From an uncultured Marinobacter sp. (GTDB lineage Bacteria; Pseudomonadota; Gammaproteobacteria; Pseudomonadales; Oleiphilaceae): a stretch of 64,000 nucleotides of DNA. Shown here piece by piece: positions 19,774-29,639 of the stretch. The notes below the pieces were generated by a model. That model worked only from the letters and a program-made list of their open reading frames with translations, searched no databases and was not told the origin of the DNA. The translations under genes and the position numbers were made by a program. How positions within the stretch are numbered: the stretch's first letter is position 1; every line of letters begins with the position of its first letter. Location of the stretch: the NCBI RefSeq assembly GCF_947259545.1, contig NZ_CAMYMK010000002.1, positions 1 through 64,000 on the forward strand, in the 5' to 3' direction.

Positions 19774-19974
19774 ATGGCCAATCGCACATTGTGGGCCCAG
19801 CGGCTGGTGGCGTTGTTTCTGCTCGGCTGTCTGCTTTTCAGCTACCCATTGTTGGCATTGTTCGATAGCCGCGGTGAGGTATTCGGTATTCCGCTGCTGT
19901 TTGCCTACCTGTTCGGGGCCTGGTCGCTGCTGATCGTTCTGATGGTCTGGGTTATCGAAGGCTCCAGGCGATGA
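19774..19974 (+). CDS. Small two-helix membrane protein preceding symporter-kinase
   Basis: 66-residue protein with two hydrophobic helices (about 9-27 and 38-60) and a short FDSRGEVFGIP loop. The layout resembles small accessory families (DUF3311/DUF4212 type) found beside sodium:solute symporters. The ATG at 19774 has a very strong site (gagggaggtgaag). The symporter-kinase gene starts 13 bases after its stop, so the two are likely cotranslated. Function is inferred from position only. Confidence 0.75.
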   Translation: MANRTLWAQRLVALFLLGCLLFSYPLLALFDSRGEVFGIPLLFAYLFGAWSLLIVLMVWVIEGSRR

Positions 19975-19987
19975 GGGAGCGTTTTCC

Positions 19988-22781
19988 ATGCCGCTGTCCA
20001 TGCCCCTGGGTGGCCTGATACTGCTAACGTCCTGCGCCTACCTGGGCGTACTCTTCGCCATTGCCTATTGGGGCGACAAGCGGGCTGACGCCGGTCGTTC
20101 AATCATCGCCAACCCATACATCTATGCCCTTTCCATGGCGGTATACGCCACGTCGTGGACCTTCTATGGCAGCGTCGGCCGGGCGGCGGTCAGCGGTGTC
20201 GGCTTTCTGCCCATCTACCTCGGGCCAACCCTGATGGCGGCTCTGTTCTGGCTGGTGCTGCGCAAGATGATCCGCATCAGCAAGGCCAATCGCATAACCT
20301 CAATTGCCGATTTCATCGCCGCGCGCTACGGCAAGAGTGCGTTGCTGGGTGGGCTCGTCACCCTGATCGCGGTGGTCGGGGTGATTCCCTACATCGCCCT
20401 GCAGCTCAAGGCGGTGTCCAGCAGCTTCCTGATATTCTGGCAGTACCCCGCCATCCAGATGCCCAACCAGGGCGAGGCCATGAGCCCGCTGCAGGATACG
20501 GCCCTCTATGTGGCATTGCTGCTGGCACTGTTCACCATTGTGTTCGGTACCCGCCATCTGGATGCCACGGAGCGCCACGAGGGCATGGTGGCTGCCATTG
20601 CCTTCGAGTCCCTGGTCAAGCTGCTGGCTTTCCTCGCCGTGGGGATTTTTGTCACCTTCGTTCTTTACGACGGTTTCGCCGATATCTTCGATCGGGCCGC
20701 GGAGTTGCCCAATATTGACCAGTTGCTGACCCTCGGCGGTCCGGCCGGCACCTATGGCTCCTGGGCGGCGCTGATTTTCCTGTCGATGCTGTCGATCCTG
20801 TTTCTGCCGCGACAGTTCCAGATCAGTGTGGTGGAGAACGTCAACGAGAACCATCTGGCCAAGGCGATCTGGCTGTTTCCCCTGTACCTGCTGGCGATCA
20901 ATATCTTCGTGCTGCCAATCGCCTTCGCCGGACTGATGCATTTCTCCGCCGGAACGGTGGACGCCGACACCTTCGTGCTGACCCTGCCCATGGCCCATGG
21001 CCCATCGCCAGGAGGCCCTGGCGCTGCTGGTCTTCGTTGGTGGCTTGTCCGCCGCCACCGGCATGATCATCGTCGAAACCATCGCGCTCTCTACCATGAT
21101 CTGCAACGATCTGGTCATGCCATTGCTGCTGCGATGGAAAACGCTGGGGCTGGCCCAGCGCCGGGACTTGTCGCGGCTGCTGCTGGGCATCCGCCGTGGC
21201 GCCATTCTGTTGCTGATGCTGCTCGGCTACGTGTATTACCGGGCTGCCGGAGAAGCTTACGCGCTGGTTTCCATCGGCTTGGTGTCCTTCGCTGCAGTGG
21301 CCCAGTTCGCCCCGGCGATGCTCGGGGGGATGTACTGGAAGCTGGGGACTCGGGCTGGCGCCCTGTGGGGCCTGTCTCTGGGTTTTCTGCTATGGACCTA
21401 CACCCTGCTGCTGCCAGCGTTTGCCAAGTCCGGCTGGCTGCCGCTGAGCTTTATCGAGCTGGGACCGTTCGCCATAGGCTGGCTCAAACCAACGGCGCTG
21501 TTTGGTCTGGATGGCGTTGACGAACTCGGCCATTCGTTGTTCTGGAGTCTGCTGGCCAATCTGGGGGCCTATGTCGGGGTGTCGCTTTTCGGACACCAGA
21601 GCAGCCGCGAGCATGCCCAGGCGCTGCTCTTTGTTGATGTTTTCAAGTCGGTTGGACGGGGCGCCAGCCTGTGGCGCGGCGGGGCTTCCATGACCGAGGT
21701 AATCGCCCTGGTGGGGCGCTTCCTCGGGCCGGAGCGTGCCGCGAAAGCCTTTGCCGACTACGCCGCCCGGCAAGGCCTGCGCTCCAGTGCCGAACTGGTG
21801 CCGGATGCCAACCTCGTGCACTTCGCTGAGCAACAGCTGGCCGGGGCCATCGGCGCGGCCTCGGCGCGGGTAATGCTGGCGTCGGTGGTGCAGGAAGAAC
21901 CATTGGGTATGGAGGAGGTCCTGGGTATTCTCGATGAGACCTCCCAGGTGATCGCCTACAGCCGCCGTCTGGAGCAGCAGTCCCGGGAACTGGAGACCGC
22001 CACTCGTGAGTTGCGCGCGGCCAACGAACGGCTGCGGGAGCTCGATCGGCTGAAGGATGACTTTATCTCCACCGTAACCCACGAGCTGCGTACGCCTTTA
22101 ACCTCCATCCGCGCCTTCTCCGAGATCCTGAACGATAATCCGGATCTGGAGCAGGCGCAGCGGTCGCAGTTCATTGCCATTATTGTCAAGGAGAGCGAGC
22201 GTTTGACCCGCATGATCAACCAGGTACTGGACCTGGCTAAACTGGAGGCGGGGCGGGTGGAATGGCACGCCACTGAAATTGACCTGGCGGAAGTGATCGA
22301 CGATGCCCTGGCCACCACCAGCCAACTGGTGCAGGAGCAGGGCGTGGAGGTGCAGCTCGACCTGCCTCGGAGGGTGCCTCCGGTCATCGCGGATCGCGAC
22401 CGGCTGATGCAGGTGCTGCTTAACCTGATCACCAACGCCATCAAGTTCTGCGACCGCGGGGCGGGCCGCATCGGTATTGCGGTAAAGGTCTTGCCGGAGG
22501 TGCTGCAGGTGGATGTGCGCGATAATGGTCGTGGTATCGACGTGGCGGACCAGGACACCATCTTCGAGAAGTTCCGTCAGGCCGGGGACAATCTGACGGA
22601 AAAGCCCCAGGGTACCGGCCTGGGGCTGCCGATCAGCCGGCAGATCGTCGAGCATTTCGGCGGTCGGCTCTGGGTGTGCAGTGAGCCCGGCGAGGGCGCG
22701 ACGTTTTCGTTTACCTTGCCCCTGGGGCAGTCCGATGTGGCCACGGCGGACCCTGGCCACGAGAGGGAGGACAGGACATGA
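19988..22781 (+). pseudogene. Symporter-histidine kinase (CbrA-like), split by a frameshift
   Basis: The first frame (from 19988) reads a sodium:solute symporter domain up to LPMAH near 20995, then turns into a shadow ending at 21520. The correct continuation (QEALALLVFVGGLSAATGMI) is in the frame that opens at 20997 and runs to 22781. Removing one copy of the 7-base repeat at 20987-21000 would restore one frame of 928 codons. The order is about 13 membrane helices, a STAC-like linker, coiled coil, H-box VTHELRTPLTS, N-box LLNLITNAIKF, DNGRGI and GTGLGLPIS. The downstream frame could still yield a 594-residue partial symporter-kinase. The choices are a real mutation, phase variation, or an assembly error. 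Confidence 0.85.
20987..21000 (+). repeat. 7-bp tandem duplication CCCATGG x2
   Basis: Two exact copies of CCCATGG followed by CCCAT. The unit is not a multiple of three, so the copy number sets the reading frame of the symporter-kinase gene. One copy gives an open frame; two copies (as here) break it. Confidence 0.9.
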
Positions 22782-23149
22782 GCAAGACCGTGTTGATCGC
22801 CGACGATGAGCCAAACATCGTCATTTCTCTGGAGTTCCTGCTCAAGCAGGCCGATTATCGGGTGGTGGTGGCGCACGATGGCGAGGAAGCGCTGGATGCG
22901 ATCCGTCGCGAGACCCCGGACCTGGTGCTGCTCGATGTCATGCTGCCGCGCCTGAGCGGCTTTGACGTATGCCAGAAGATTCGCGAGAACCCGGACTGGC
23001 GGGACATGCGCGTGCTGATGCTGACCGCCAAGGGCCGTGAAGTGGAGGTCAGCAAGGGCCTGGCCCTGGGCGCCGATGCCTATATCACCAAGCCGTTCTC
23101 GACCCAGGAATTGCTGGCGGAGATCGAATCGCATCTGGGGGGGCAATAG
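22778..23149 (+). CDS. Single-domain response regulator
   Basis: 123-residue receiver domain with no output domain. Acidic pair DDE near residue 9, phospho-acceptor Asp in [13 protein letters not shown], Thr in MLTAKG and Lys in YITKPFS are all present, so it should be phosphorylatable. The ATG overlaps the kinase stop by four bases, which pairs it with the upstream symporter-kinase. Output must come through a partner protein; the membrane exonuclease encoded four bases downstream is the nearest candidate. Confidence 0.92.
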   Translation: MSKTVLIADDEPNIVISLEFLLKQADYRVVVAHDGEEALDAIRRETPDLVLLDVMLPRLSGFDVCQKIRENPDWRDMRVLMLTAKGREVEVSKGLALGADAYITKPFSTQELLAEIESHLGGQ

Positions 23150-23152
23150 CCG

Positions 23153-25303
23153 ATGCGTCCGAGAGTGCGTCTGGCGCTCTGGTTGCTGGCACTGATCACG
23201 CTGCTGGCGGGCCTGCTGGTGCTTGCCGGGGGCTTCGTCTGGGCCGACCTGAATACGGCGGAACGGGCAGCGCTGAGTGACCTGGTATCCGGGCGCGGCA
23301 TGCTAATGGTTGTGCTGGGCGTGCTGGTACTGGTGCCTTTCGGCGTGCTCGTTCGGCAGTGGCTGGTGGCCTATCCGGAGGCGGTGATCCGTCTTCGCGA
23401 AGACGTTGATATCATTCATCGGGCCCATCCCGAGCACCGCGTCACCCTGACCGGCAGCCGTGATATGCGTCGTCTGGGGGAGGCGGTGAACGCCTTTGCC
23501 GAGGCCCACTGCGCGTTGCAGCGTGAGGTGAAAGGCCGCATCGAGGAAGCCAACGTCCGCCTTGAGCAGGAAAAGAACCGCCTGGCGGCGCTGATGTCGG
23601 AGCTGTCACAGAGTGTGCTGATGTGCAACAGCGAGGGCCGTATCCTGCTTTACAACGGCAGCGCCAGCCAGCTGCTCGAGCCCCACGCCGGAGGCCCGGC
23701 ACGGGCACCGGTAGGCCTGGGCCGCTCGATTTTCGGCATACTCGACCAGCGGCTGATCGTACATGCCCTGGAACGGATCCGGCGGCTTCTCCGGCAGAAC
23801 TCCCCGGATCCGGTGGCCCACTTTGTCACGGCCCGTGGTGACTGCCTGCTGCGGGCGCAAATGGCCCCTATGCAGGATCATCAGGGCGAGTTGATCGGAT
23901 TCGTGCTGATACTTGAGGACATCACCCGTGAGGTGGCCCTGGACAGCCGCCGCGATGCGCTGCTGCAGCAACTGACCGAAGGCACCCGGGCGGCACTCGG
24001 CAATATCCGCGCCGCCGCGGAGACGATGGAGCGTTTCCCGGAAATGGATCCCGGGCACCGGCGCCGGTTTGGCGAGGTCATCAATGACGAGGCTCAACGG
24101 CTTTCCCGGCACCTGGAACAGGCACTGAGCCGGCATGCGGACCTGCTGCACCCACAGTGGTTGCTCGAGGACATGCTGGCCAACGATCTGATGGTCGCCC
24201 TGCAACGCAGCTTTGCCACAGTGGGCGTCATGGCCCGCTATCCCTCCGATAACAACCGTTACCAGGAGAGTGACGAGTCACTCTGGTTGAACCTGGACAG
24301 CTACTCCCTGGTCCAGGCGATGACCCAATTGATGGCAACCCTGGCCGATGCCCTGGACATTCGAGAGGTAACATTTGATTTGGCCGCCGACGGTCACTTT
24401 GCGCGCTTTTCGATCGGCTGGCGGGGACCCGCGCCGGAGCCTGAACACCTGCATGAGTGGGAGCAGCGACCGTTCAGGGCCGTCGCCGAAGGCCCCGCGG
24501 CGTCGTCCCTGCGAGAGGTCCTCGAGAGTCATGGCGGCGAGATCTGGTGTCGGGGCGATACCGTGGCCGGATACAGCCAGCTGTGCCTGCAATTGCCGGC
24601 GACCCGGTCAGAAGCGCAGGTCCACGAGCCCGCGCGGGTTCCGGGGCGGCCGGTGTACTACGATTTCGACCTGTTCAACCAGCCGGGGCAGAGTACCGAG
24701 CTGGACGAGCGGCCGCTGCGGGAGTTGACCTACACGGTGTTCGACACCGAGACGACCGGACTGTCGCCCTCCGAGGGTGATGAAATCATCTCCATTGGCG
24801 CGGTCCGAATCGTTAATGGGCGGCTGCTGGTGCAGGAATGCTTCGAGCAACTGGTCGACCCGCACCGGCCGGTGTCACGTGAGTCACAGATGATCCATGG
24901 CCTCACGCCGCAGATGCTCAGTGGGCAGCCGGACATAACCGAGGTGCTGCCACTGTTCCAGCGCTTCGCCGAGGATACCGTGCTGGTGGCCCACAACGCC
25001 GCTTTCGACATGCGCTTTCTGCAGCTCAAGGAATCGCAAACCGGTACCCGCTTCATTCAGCCGGTGCTCGATACCCTGCTGTTGTCAGCCCTGATACAGC
25101 CGGCTGAGGGTCACAGCCTGGAGCAGATTGCCGCTCGTCTCGGGGTGCAGGTGGTGGGCCGGCACACAGCATTGGGGGATGCCATGGTCACCGGCCACGT
25201 ACTGCTGAAGCTGATTCCGCTGCTTGAAGAGCTTGGTGTCCATACCCTGAAGCAGGCGCGGGAGGCATCCCGCAAGACCGCCTACGCCAAGCTCGACTAT
25301 TAG
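23153..25303 (+). CDS. Membrane PAS / kinase-like / DEDDh exonuclease fusion
   Basis: 716 residues. Two membrane helices (about 6-30 and 47-68) lead to a HAMP-like stretch and coiled coil (to about 140). A PAS domain follows (about 142-255, MCNSEGRILLYNGSASQLLE). Residues 260-330 resemble a histidine-kinase dimerisation helix pair but lack the HE(L)RTP histidine (GTRAALGNIRAAAETMERF). Residues 375-485 resemble a degenerate ATPase domain ending in SHGGEIWCRG. The last part is a DNA-polymerase-III-epsilon-type 3'-5' exonuclease with VFDTETTGL near 528, VAHNAAFDMRFL near 611 and HTALGDAM near 670, all catalytic acidic residues present. Confidence 0.85.
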   Translation: MRPRVRLALWLLALITLLAGLLVLAGGFVWADLNTAERAALSDLVSGRGMLMVVLGVLVLVPFGVLVRQWLVAYPEAVIRLREDVDIIHRAHPEHRVTLTGSRDMRRLGEAVNAFAEAHCALQREVKGRIEEANVRLEQEKNRLAALMSELSQSVLMCNSEGRILLYNGSASQLLEPHAGGPARAPVGLGRSIFGILDQRLIVHALERIRRLLRQNSPDPVAHFVTARGDCLLRAQMAPMQDHQGELIGFVLILEDITREVALDSRRDALLQQLTEGTRAALGNIRAAAETMERFPEMDPGHRRRFGEVINDEAQRLSRHLEQALSRHADLLHPQWLLEDMLANDLMVALQRSFATVGVMARYPSDNNRYQESDESLWLNLDSYSLVQAMTQLMATLADALDIREVTFDLAADGHFARFSIGWRGPAPEPEHLHEWEQRPFRAVAEGPAASSLREVLESHGGEIWCRGDTVAGYSQLCLQLPATRSEAQVHEPARVPGRPVYYDFDLFNQPGQSTELDERPLRELTYTVFDTETTGLSPSEGDEIISIGAVRIVNGRLLVQECFEQLVDPHRPVSRESQMIHGLTPQMLSGQPDITEVLPLFQRFAEDTVLVAHNAAFDMRFLQLKESQTGTRFIQPVLDTLLLSALIQPAEGHSLEQIAARLGVQVVGRHTALGDAMVTGHVLLKLIPLLEELGVHTLKQAREASRKTAYAKLDY

Positions 25304-25325
25304 CACGCCAGTCTGATCGACCAGC

Positions 25326-26183
25326 TCAGGCGGTCAGGCGCCCATCCCGGTAATCCCGCAGGGTCTGCTCGATTTCCTCGCGGGTATTCATCACGAATGG
25401 GCCGTACTGGACAACCGGCTCGTTGATCGGCTTACCGGCGATGAGTAGCAGTCGGGCGCCGTCGCCACCTGCCTCAATCCGTAGCTGATTACCCTCGTCG
25501 AGGATGGTGGCCGCTGCCAGCCTCAGAGAGGTGTCTGTGTTTTCGTGCTGAAGCCTGGCGTCCCCCTCGTACAGATATACCATGGCATTCAGCTGTTCGC
25601 TGACAGGCAGGGTGATGGCTTTGCCCGGCTCCATGTGGATATCCATGTATAGCGGGCGTGTACTGCCGCCGGCAACCGCGCCGGCGATGGTGACACCATC
25701 CACCTCGAGTTCACCGGCAATCAGCTTCAGCCGGGCTCCGTCCAGATGAACATCGGGAATCTCCTCCGGCTGGATGTCCCGGTATCCCGCCGGTTGCTTT
25801 TTCTCGGCCGCCGGCAGGTTCAGCCAGAGCTGGAAGCCGCGCATCTGACCCGATTCCTGTTGGGGCATTTCCGAGTGCACAATACCGCGGCCAGCGGTCA
25901 TCCACTGCACGCCACCGTTTTTCAGGTTGCCCTGATTGCCCAGGTGGTCCTCGTGAAGCATGTGGCCTTCAATCATGTAGGTCACTGTCTCGAATCCGCG
26001 ATGGGGGTGAGACGGGAAGCCAGCAATGTAGTCCTGGGGCTGGTCGGAACCGAACTCGTCCAGCATCAGGAATGGATCCATACGAATATTCTGGTGCTGG
26101 CCAATGGAGCGCCTGATGCGTACGCCGGCGCCGTCAGACGTTTCCAGGGCCGGAATGATCTGTTTGATGGCTCGTAAAGTCAT
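25326..26183 (-). CDS. Pirin family protein
   Basis: 285-residue bicupin. The metal site HPHRGFETVTYMIEG and the downstream HSEMPQ segment give the His/His/His/Glu ligands of pirins. Bacterial pirins include quercetin dioxygenase-like enzymes and regulators; which applies here cannot be told. It is monocistronic, with the ATG preceded by taggaggacatc on the minus strand. Confidence 0.9.
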   Translation of the reverse strand: MTLRAIKQIIPALETSDGAGVRIRRSIGQHQNIRMDPFLMLDEFGSDQPQDYIAGFPSHPHRGFETVTYMIEGHMLHEDHLGNQGNLKNGGVQWMTAGRGIVHSEMPQQESGQMRGFQLWLNLPAAEKKQPAGYRDIQPEEIPDVHLDGARLKLIAGELEVDGVTIAGAVAGGSTRPLYMDIHMEPGKAITLPVSEQLNAMVYLYEGDARLQHENTDTSLRLAAATILDEGNQLRIEAGGDGARLLLIAGKPINEPVVQYGPFVMNTREEIEQTLRDYRDGRLTA

Positions 26184-26265
26184 GATGTCCTCCTAGTGCG
26201 TTAATAAGACTATTAAACGCCGGAGGTTGCGGAGAATAAAACGGAGATTTTCGGGGAGGGGCATC

Positions 26266-26307
26266 AAAAAAACTGAATGACCGGCAGACGCCGTCTCGCC
26301 GGTCATT
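26266..26307 (-). terminator. Intrinsic terminator of speD
   Basis: Read on the minus strand: 10-bp stem aatgaccggc/gccggtcatt (26298-26307 with 26276-26285), extended inside by agacg/cgtct with one bulge, then a run of seven U. It follows the speD stop by about 13 bases. Confidence 0.9.
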
Positions 26308-26319
26308 GGGGGGTATCGT

Positions 26320-27111
26320 TTACTGCACGTTGCGGGAGTAAAAAATCTCCAGCATCTCACGGCGCAGACGGTCCTCGATGGACTGTGCTTCCTGTGGGTC
26401 CAGATCGCTGGCGTTCACGCCGAAGACGTAGTTATCCAGCTTGAAATTCTTCAGCATCATCTTGGTGTGGAACAGGTTCTCCTGGTACACGTTGACGTCG
26501 ATCATCTGATAGGCGTTCTGGGTATCCTCGGTCAGGTAGTTCTGGATCGAGTTGATGTCGTGATCGATGTAATGCTTGGTGCCGTCCACGTCGCGGGTAA
26601 ATCCGCGTACACGGTAGTCCACCGTCACCACATCGGAATCGAAGCTGTGGATCAGGTAGTTCAAGACCTTCAACGGTGAGATCAGGCCGCAGGTGGACAC
26701 GTCGATATCAGCGCGGAAGGTACTGATGCCTTCGTGGGGGTGACTTTCCGGGTAGGTGTGCACTGTCACGTGACTCTTGTCCAGGTGCGCCACGATGGCG
26801 TCTGGCAATGGCCCCGGAGACTCCGCGTTATCCGGCTCACCGGAGGTGAGCTCATGCTCGGCGATCAGCATGGTCACGGAAGCGCCATGGGGCTCATAGT
26901 CCTGACGGGCAATGTTGAGAACATTGGCGCCAATGATCTTGACCACATCGGTCAGGATCTGGGTCAGCCGCTCGGCGTTGTACATCTCATCGATGTAATC
27001 GATGTAAGCTTCCCGTTGCTCTTCCGTCTGCGCGTAACAGATATCGTAAATATTGAAGCTCAGGGATTTGGTCAGATTATTGAAACCGTGCAACTGGAGT
27101 TTGGTTTCCAT
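26320..27111 (-). CDS. speD: S-adenosylmethionine decarboxylase proenzyme
   Basis: Makes decarboxylated SAM for spermidine synthesis. The 263-residue product matches the Escherichia-type enzyme. Autocleavage should occur at Lys-Ser in [19 protein letters not shown], leaving a pyruvoyl group on the new N-terminus. The ATG at 27111 has a strong ccggagggg site and gives [20 protein letters not shown], the family start; the longer frame adds 24 residues. A U-tract terminator follows. The order speD, OsmC gene, vfr is shared with Pseudomonas. Confidence 0.95.
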   Translation of the reverse strand: METKLQLHGFNNLTKSLSFNIYDICYAQTEEQREAYIDYIDEMYNAERLTQILTDVVKIIGANVLNIARQDYEPHGASVTMLIAEHELTSGEPDNAESPGPLPDAIVAHLDKSHVTVHTYPESHPHEGISTFRADIDVSTCGLISPLKVLNYLIHSFDSDVVTVDYRVRGFTRDVDGTKHYIDHDINSIQNYLTEDTQNAYQMIDVNVYQENLFHTKMMLKNFKLDNYVFGVNASDLDPQEAQSIEDRLRREMLEIFYSRNVQ

Positions 27112-27315
27112 GCTCAGCCCCTCCGGACAATGGAGATGAATGACTACAGAAGGCCCGATCGGACATTCTGCCGAGGCCGCCACCGACTACTGACCGGATT
27201 GTTTACCATTTGCGCAGACCGGCGGAGAAGGGTGCGTATTATGCACACCGCGAATGTGGTTGGGTAGCCTTCGCAACCACATTTTAGCATCCGTAATTTC
27301 CGTGTCCCCTAAAGG

Positions 27316-27738
27316 CTAGTCCGCCTCACGGATTTCGTGGCTGTGGGTGATTTCCACGCCAGCTTTTTCGAGCATGATCGAGGCAGAACAGTATTTTTCC
27401 GCAGACAGGCTCACGGCACGTTTGACCAGGTTTTCTTTCAGTTTGTGACCGGTTACCACAAAGTGTAGATGTATGCGGGTAAAAACGGCAGGGATGGCGT
27501 CGGCCCGTTCCGCTTCCAGCTCGGCGTGACAGGCGGTCACGTCCTGTCGGCTCTTTTTGAGAATGCTCATGACATCAAAGGAGGAGCAGCCGCCAAGTCC
27601 CATCAGCAGCATTTCCATCGGGCGCGGTCCCAGGTTTTCACCGCCGTGATCGGGGGGGCCGTCCATCTGAACGGTGTGGCCGGTAGCGCTGGTGGCCTTG
27701 AAACTGGCATTTCCTGCCCAGTCTACAGTTGCTTTCAT
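27316..27738 (-). CDS. OsmC family protein
   Basis: 140-residue OsmC/Ohr-fold protein with the two conserved peroxidatic cysteines in GLGGCSSFDV and EKYCSASIML. The residues around them match the YhfA-type branch rather than Ohr. It is probably a cytosolic thiol peroxidase. It is divergent from vfr, and the gap of about 240 bases holds both promoters. Confidence 0.9.
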   Translation of the reverse strand: MKATVDWAGNASFKATSATGHTVQMDGPPDHGGENLGPRPMEMLLMGLGGCSSFDVMSILKKSRQDVTACHAELEAERADAIPAVFTRIHLHFVVTGHKLKENLVKRAVSLSAEKYCSASIMLEKAGVEITHSHEIREAD

Positions 27739-27979
27739 GTCAGTAAACTCCGCAATACATCAGGGATCTGGCACGGATGCTAGCACATAGAGCGGCACCC
27801 GGCAGCAACACCCGGCCCGGGCCGGTTAAGCACATCCCGTCGGTTTCAGGTTGCCGAACCCGGGCCTTCTTGTTATAAGTTGCGCTGATTTTGAAGAAAA
27901 ATGACTAAACCCGCATGGAAAGCCGGGTACATAATAAACATCGGGACCCGCCAGTTTTTGAGGAGGCACGACTCGCACT

Positions 27980-28621
27980 ATGGCCACTATCGTCAAGCCG
28001 GTTGAGCAGAAAACCAAGCATCTGGATTATTTCCTGTCGCAGTGTCACCGCCGGCGCTACCCCGCCAAGAGCACCATCATCTATGCGGGCGACAAGAGCG
28101 ATTCACTGTTTTATATCGTCAAGGGCTCCGTTACCGTCATCATTGAAGACGATGATGGTCGTGAGATGATCATGGCCTACCTCAACGCCGGTGACTTTTT
28201 CGGCGAGATGGGGCTGTTTGACAACATGGATTCCCGCAGCGCCTGGGTGAAGGCGAAGACCGAATGCGAAGTGGCTGAGATCAGCTATACCAAATTCCGG
28301 GAGATTGCCCAGCAGGATCCACGGGTGCTGTATTTCATTGGTGAGCAGATGGCCTCTCGCCTGCGCCAGACCACCCGCAAGGTCGGCGATCTGGCCTTCC
28401 TGGACGTTACTGGCCGTGTTGCACGGACCCTGCTGGACCTGTGCAAGGAACCCGATGCCATGACCCACCCGGACGGCATGCAGATCAAGATCACCCGTCA
28501 GGAAATCGGTCGCATTGTCGGTTGTTCCCGGGAGATGGTTGGCCGAGTCCTGAAAACCCTGGAGGACCAGGGGTTGGTCCGGGTCAAGGGCAAGACCATG
28601 GTGGTCTACGGTACCCGCTGA
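27980..28621 (+). CDS. vfr: CRP/Vfr-type cAMP receptor transcription factor
   Basis: 213-residue CRP family regulator. The cAMP pocket is intact: GEMGLFDN and [18 protein letters not shown] closely follow the Escherichia CRP and Pseudomonas Vfr pattern. The C-terminal [23 protein letters not shown] is the CRP recognition helix type, which predicts TGTGA-N6-TCACA targets. Genome neighbours (OsmC gene, speD) match the Pseudomonas vfr locus. A perfect target site occurs at 60576 in this window. Confidence 0.93.
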   Translation: MATIVKPVEQKTKHLDYFLSQCHRRRYPAKSTIIYAGDKSDSLFYIVKGSVTVIIEDDDGREMIMAYLNAGDFFGEMGLFDNMDSRSAWVKAKTECEVAEISYTKFREIAQQDPRVLYFIGEQMASRLRQTTRKVGDLAFLDVTGRVARTLLDLCKEPDAMTHPDGMQIKITRQEIGRIVGCSREMVGRVLKTLEDQGLVRVKGKTMVVYGTR

Positions 28622-28639
28622 CCACCGGCCCGTGCTTGT

Positions 28640-29524
28640 CTATGCGCGGGCCGCCTTGCTGGCAAATCCGTCAATCCAGCCGGCAATGGCGTCGGGCTGG
28701 GTCAGCAGCACCCAGTGCGGCGCATCAACCTCCTGCCGGCTCAGTTTCCCTGCCCACTTCTCCAGCCCTTCAAATAGCTGCTCTTTCACGTAGTTGTCCT
28801 GCCCAGGCACGATCAGTTGTACCGGGCATTGTGCCTGCCTCGGCTCTGGCCTTAACAGTTTGGGCATGAAGTTGGCCCGGTAAAGCTTCACGCCGTAACG
28901 GCCGTCATTGCGCTGAAAACGGTTGTATTCGGCGTCGGACACCTGTTCCCTGTTCTTCAGGTAGTTTGGCCATAGCTTGTCGAGACCGGCACGCCAGGCG
29001 GTCTCCGGCAGCAGTGGCAGCTGAAACATGGCAACGTACCAGGAGCTGGCGAGCTGATTGATTACCTTGCGGGTGCCCCCTTCACTGATCCGGGTGACGT
29101 TGTTGCGTAACCAGAAGCCGACATGGTCCAGGCACGGCCCGGAAATCGTGGTATAGGACAGGATCCTCGATGTCAGCGGGCCAGTGGTCACCGATTCCCA
29201 GCTCTGTATGGACCCCCAGTCGTGGGCTGCAAGGTGGAAAGCCTGATCGGGTATGACTGAGTCCACGACCGTTGCCAGATCCGCAGCAAGGTGAGTCATC
29301 CGGTATGAACGGGTTTTGGCCGGCTTGTCGGAACGACCTGCACCGCGAACATCATAGCGGATAACGAAATAACGGTCTTTCAGTTGCTCGGTCACCCGGT
29401 CCCACACGGTATGGTTGTCCGGATAGCCGTGCACCAGCACCAGTGGCGGGGAATCGGGGTTGCCGTCGGTGGCGACATACAGGTTAACGCCGTTGCTGTT
29501 CACCCACTGATGTTGTGTTGTCAT
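28640..29524 (-). CDS. Alpha/beta hydrolase (epoxide-hydrolase/dehalogenase-like)
   Basis: 294 residues. Oxyanion-hole motif LVHGYPDNHTVWD and DVRGAGRSDKP are seen. The nucleophile elbow reads AAHDWGSIQSW, so the nucleophile is Asp, as in epoxide hydrolases and haloalkane dehalogenases rather than serine esterases. The ATG at 29524 follows acaggagcatgca; a longer frame adds 42 residues without support. It is convergent with vfr, 18 bases apart. Substrate is not predictable. Confidence 0.85.
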   Translation of the reverse strand: MTTQHQWVNSNGVNLYVATDGNPDSPPLVLVHGYPDNHTVWDRVTEQLKDRYFVIRYDVRGAGRSDKPAKTRSYRMTHLAADLATVVDSVIPDQAFHLAAHDWGSIQSWESVTTGPLTSRILSYTTISGPCLDHVGFWLRNNVTRISEGGTRKVINQLASSWYVAMFQLPLLPETAWRAGLDKLWPNYLKNREQVSDAEYNRFQRNDGRYGVKLYRANFMPKLLRPEPRQAQCPVQLIVPGQDNYVKEQLFEGLEKWAGKLSRQEVDAPHWVLLTQPDAIAGWIDGFASKAARA

Positions 29525-29639
29525 TGCATGCTCCTGTCGGCCGGATGGCACTGTGATACCTTCACAGGTTACCGGTCGGACGGAGTGCTGGCCCGTGCCA
29601 AGCGGGCCAGAGTATTGCGCAAGTTGTCCTCGTGGCAGT

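Noticed and set aside
27252..27290. Stem tgtggttg/caaccaca followed by TTTT as a plus-strand terminator
   Set aside because: No plus-strand gene ends upstream, and it sits in the leader region of minus-strand speD. The role is unclear, so it is not listed.
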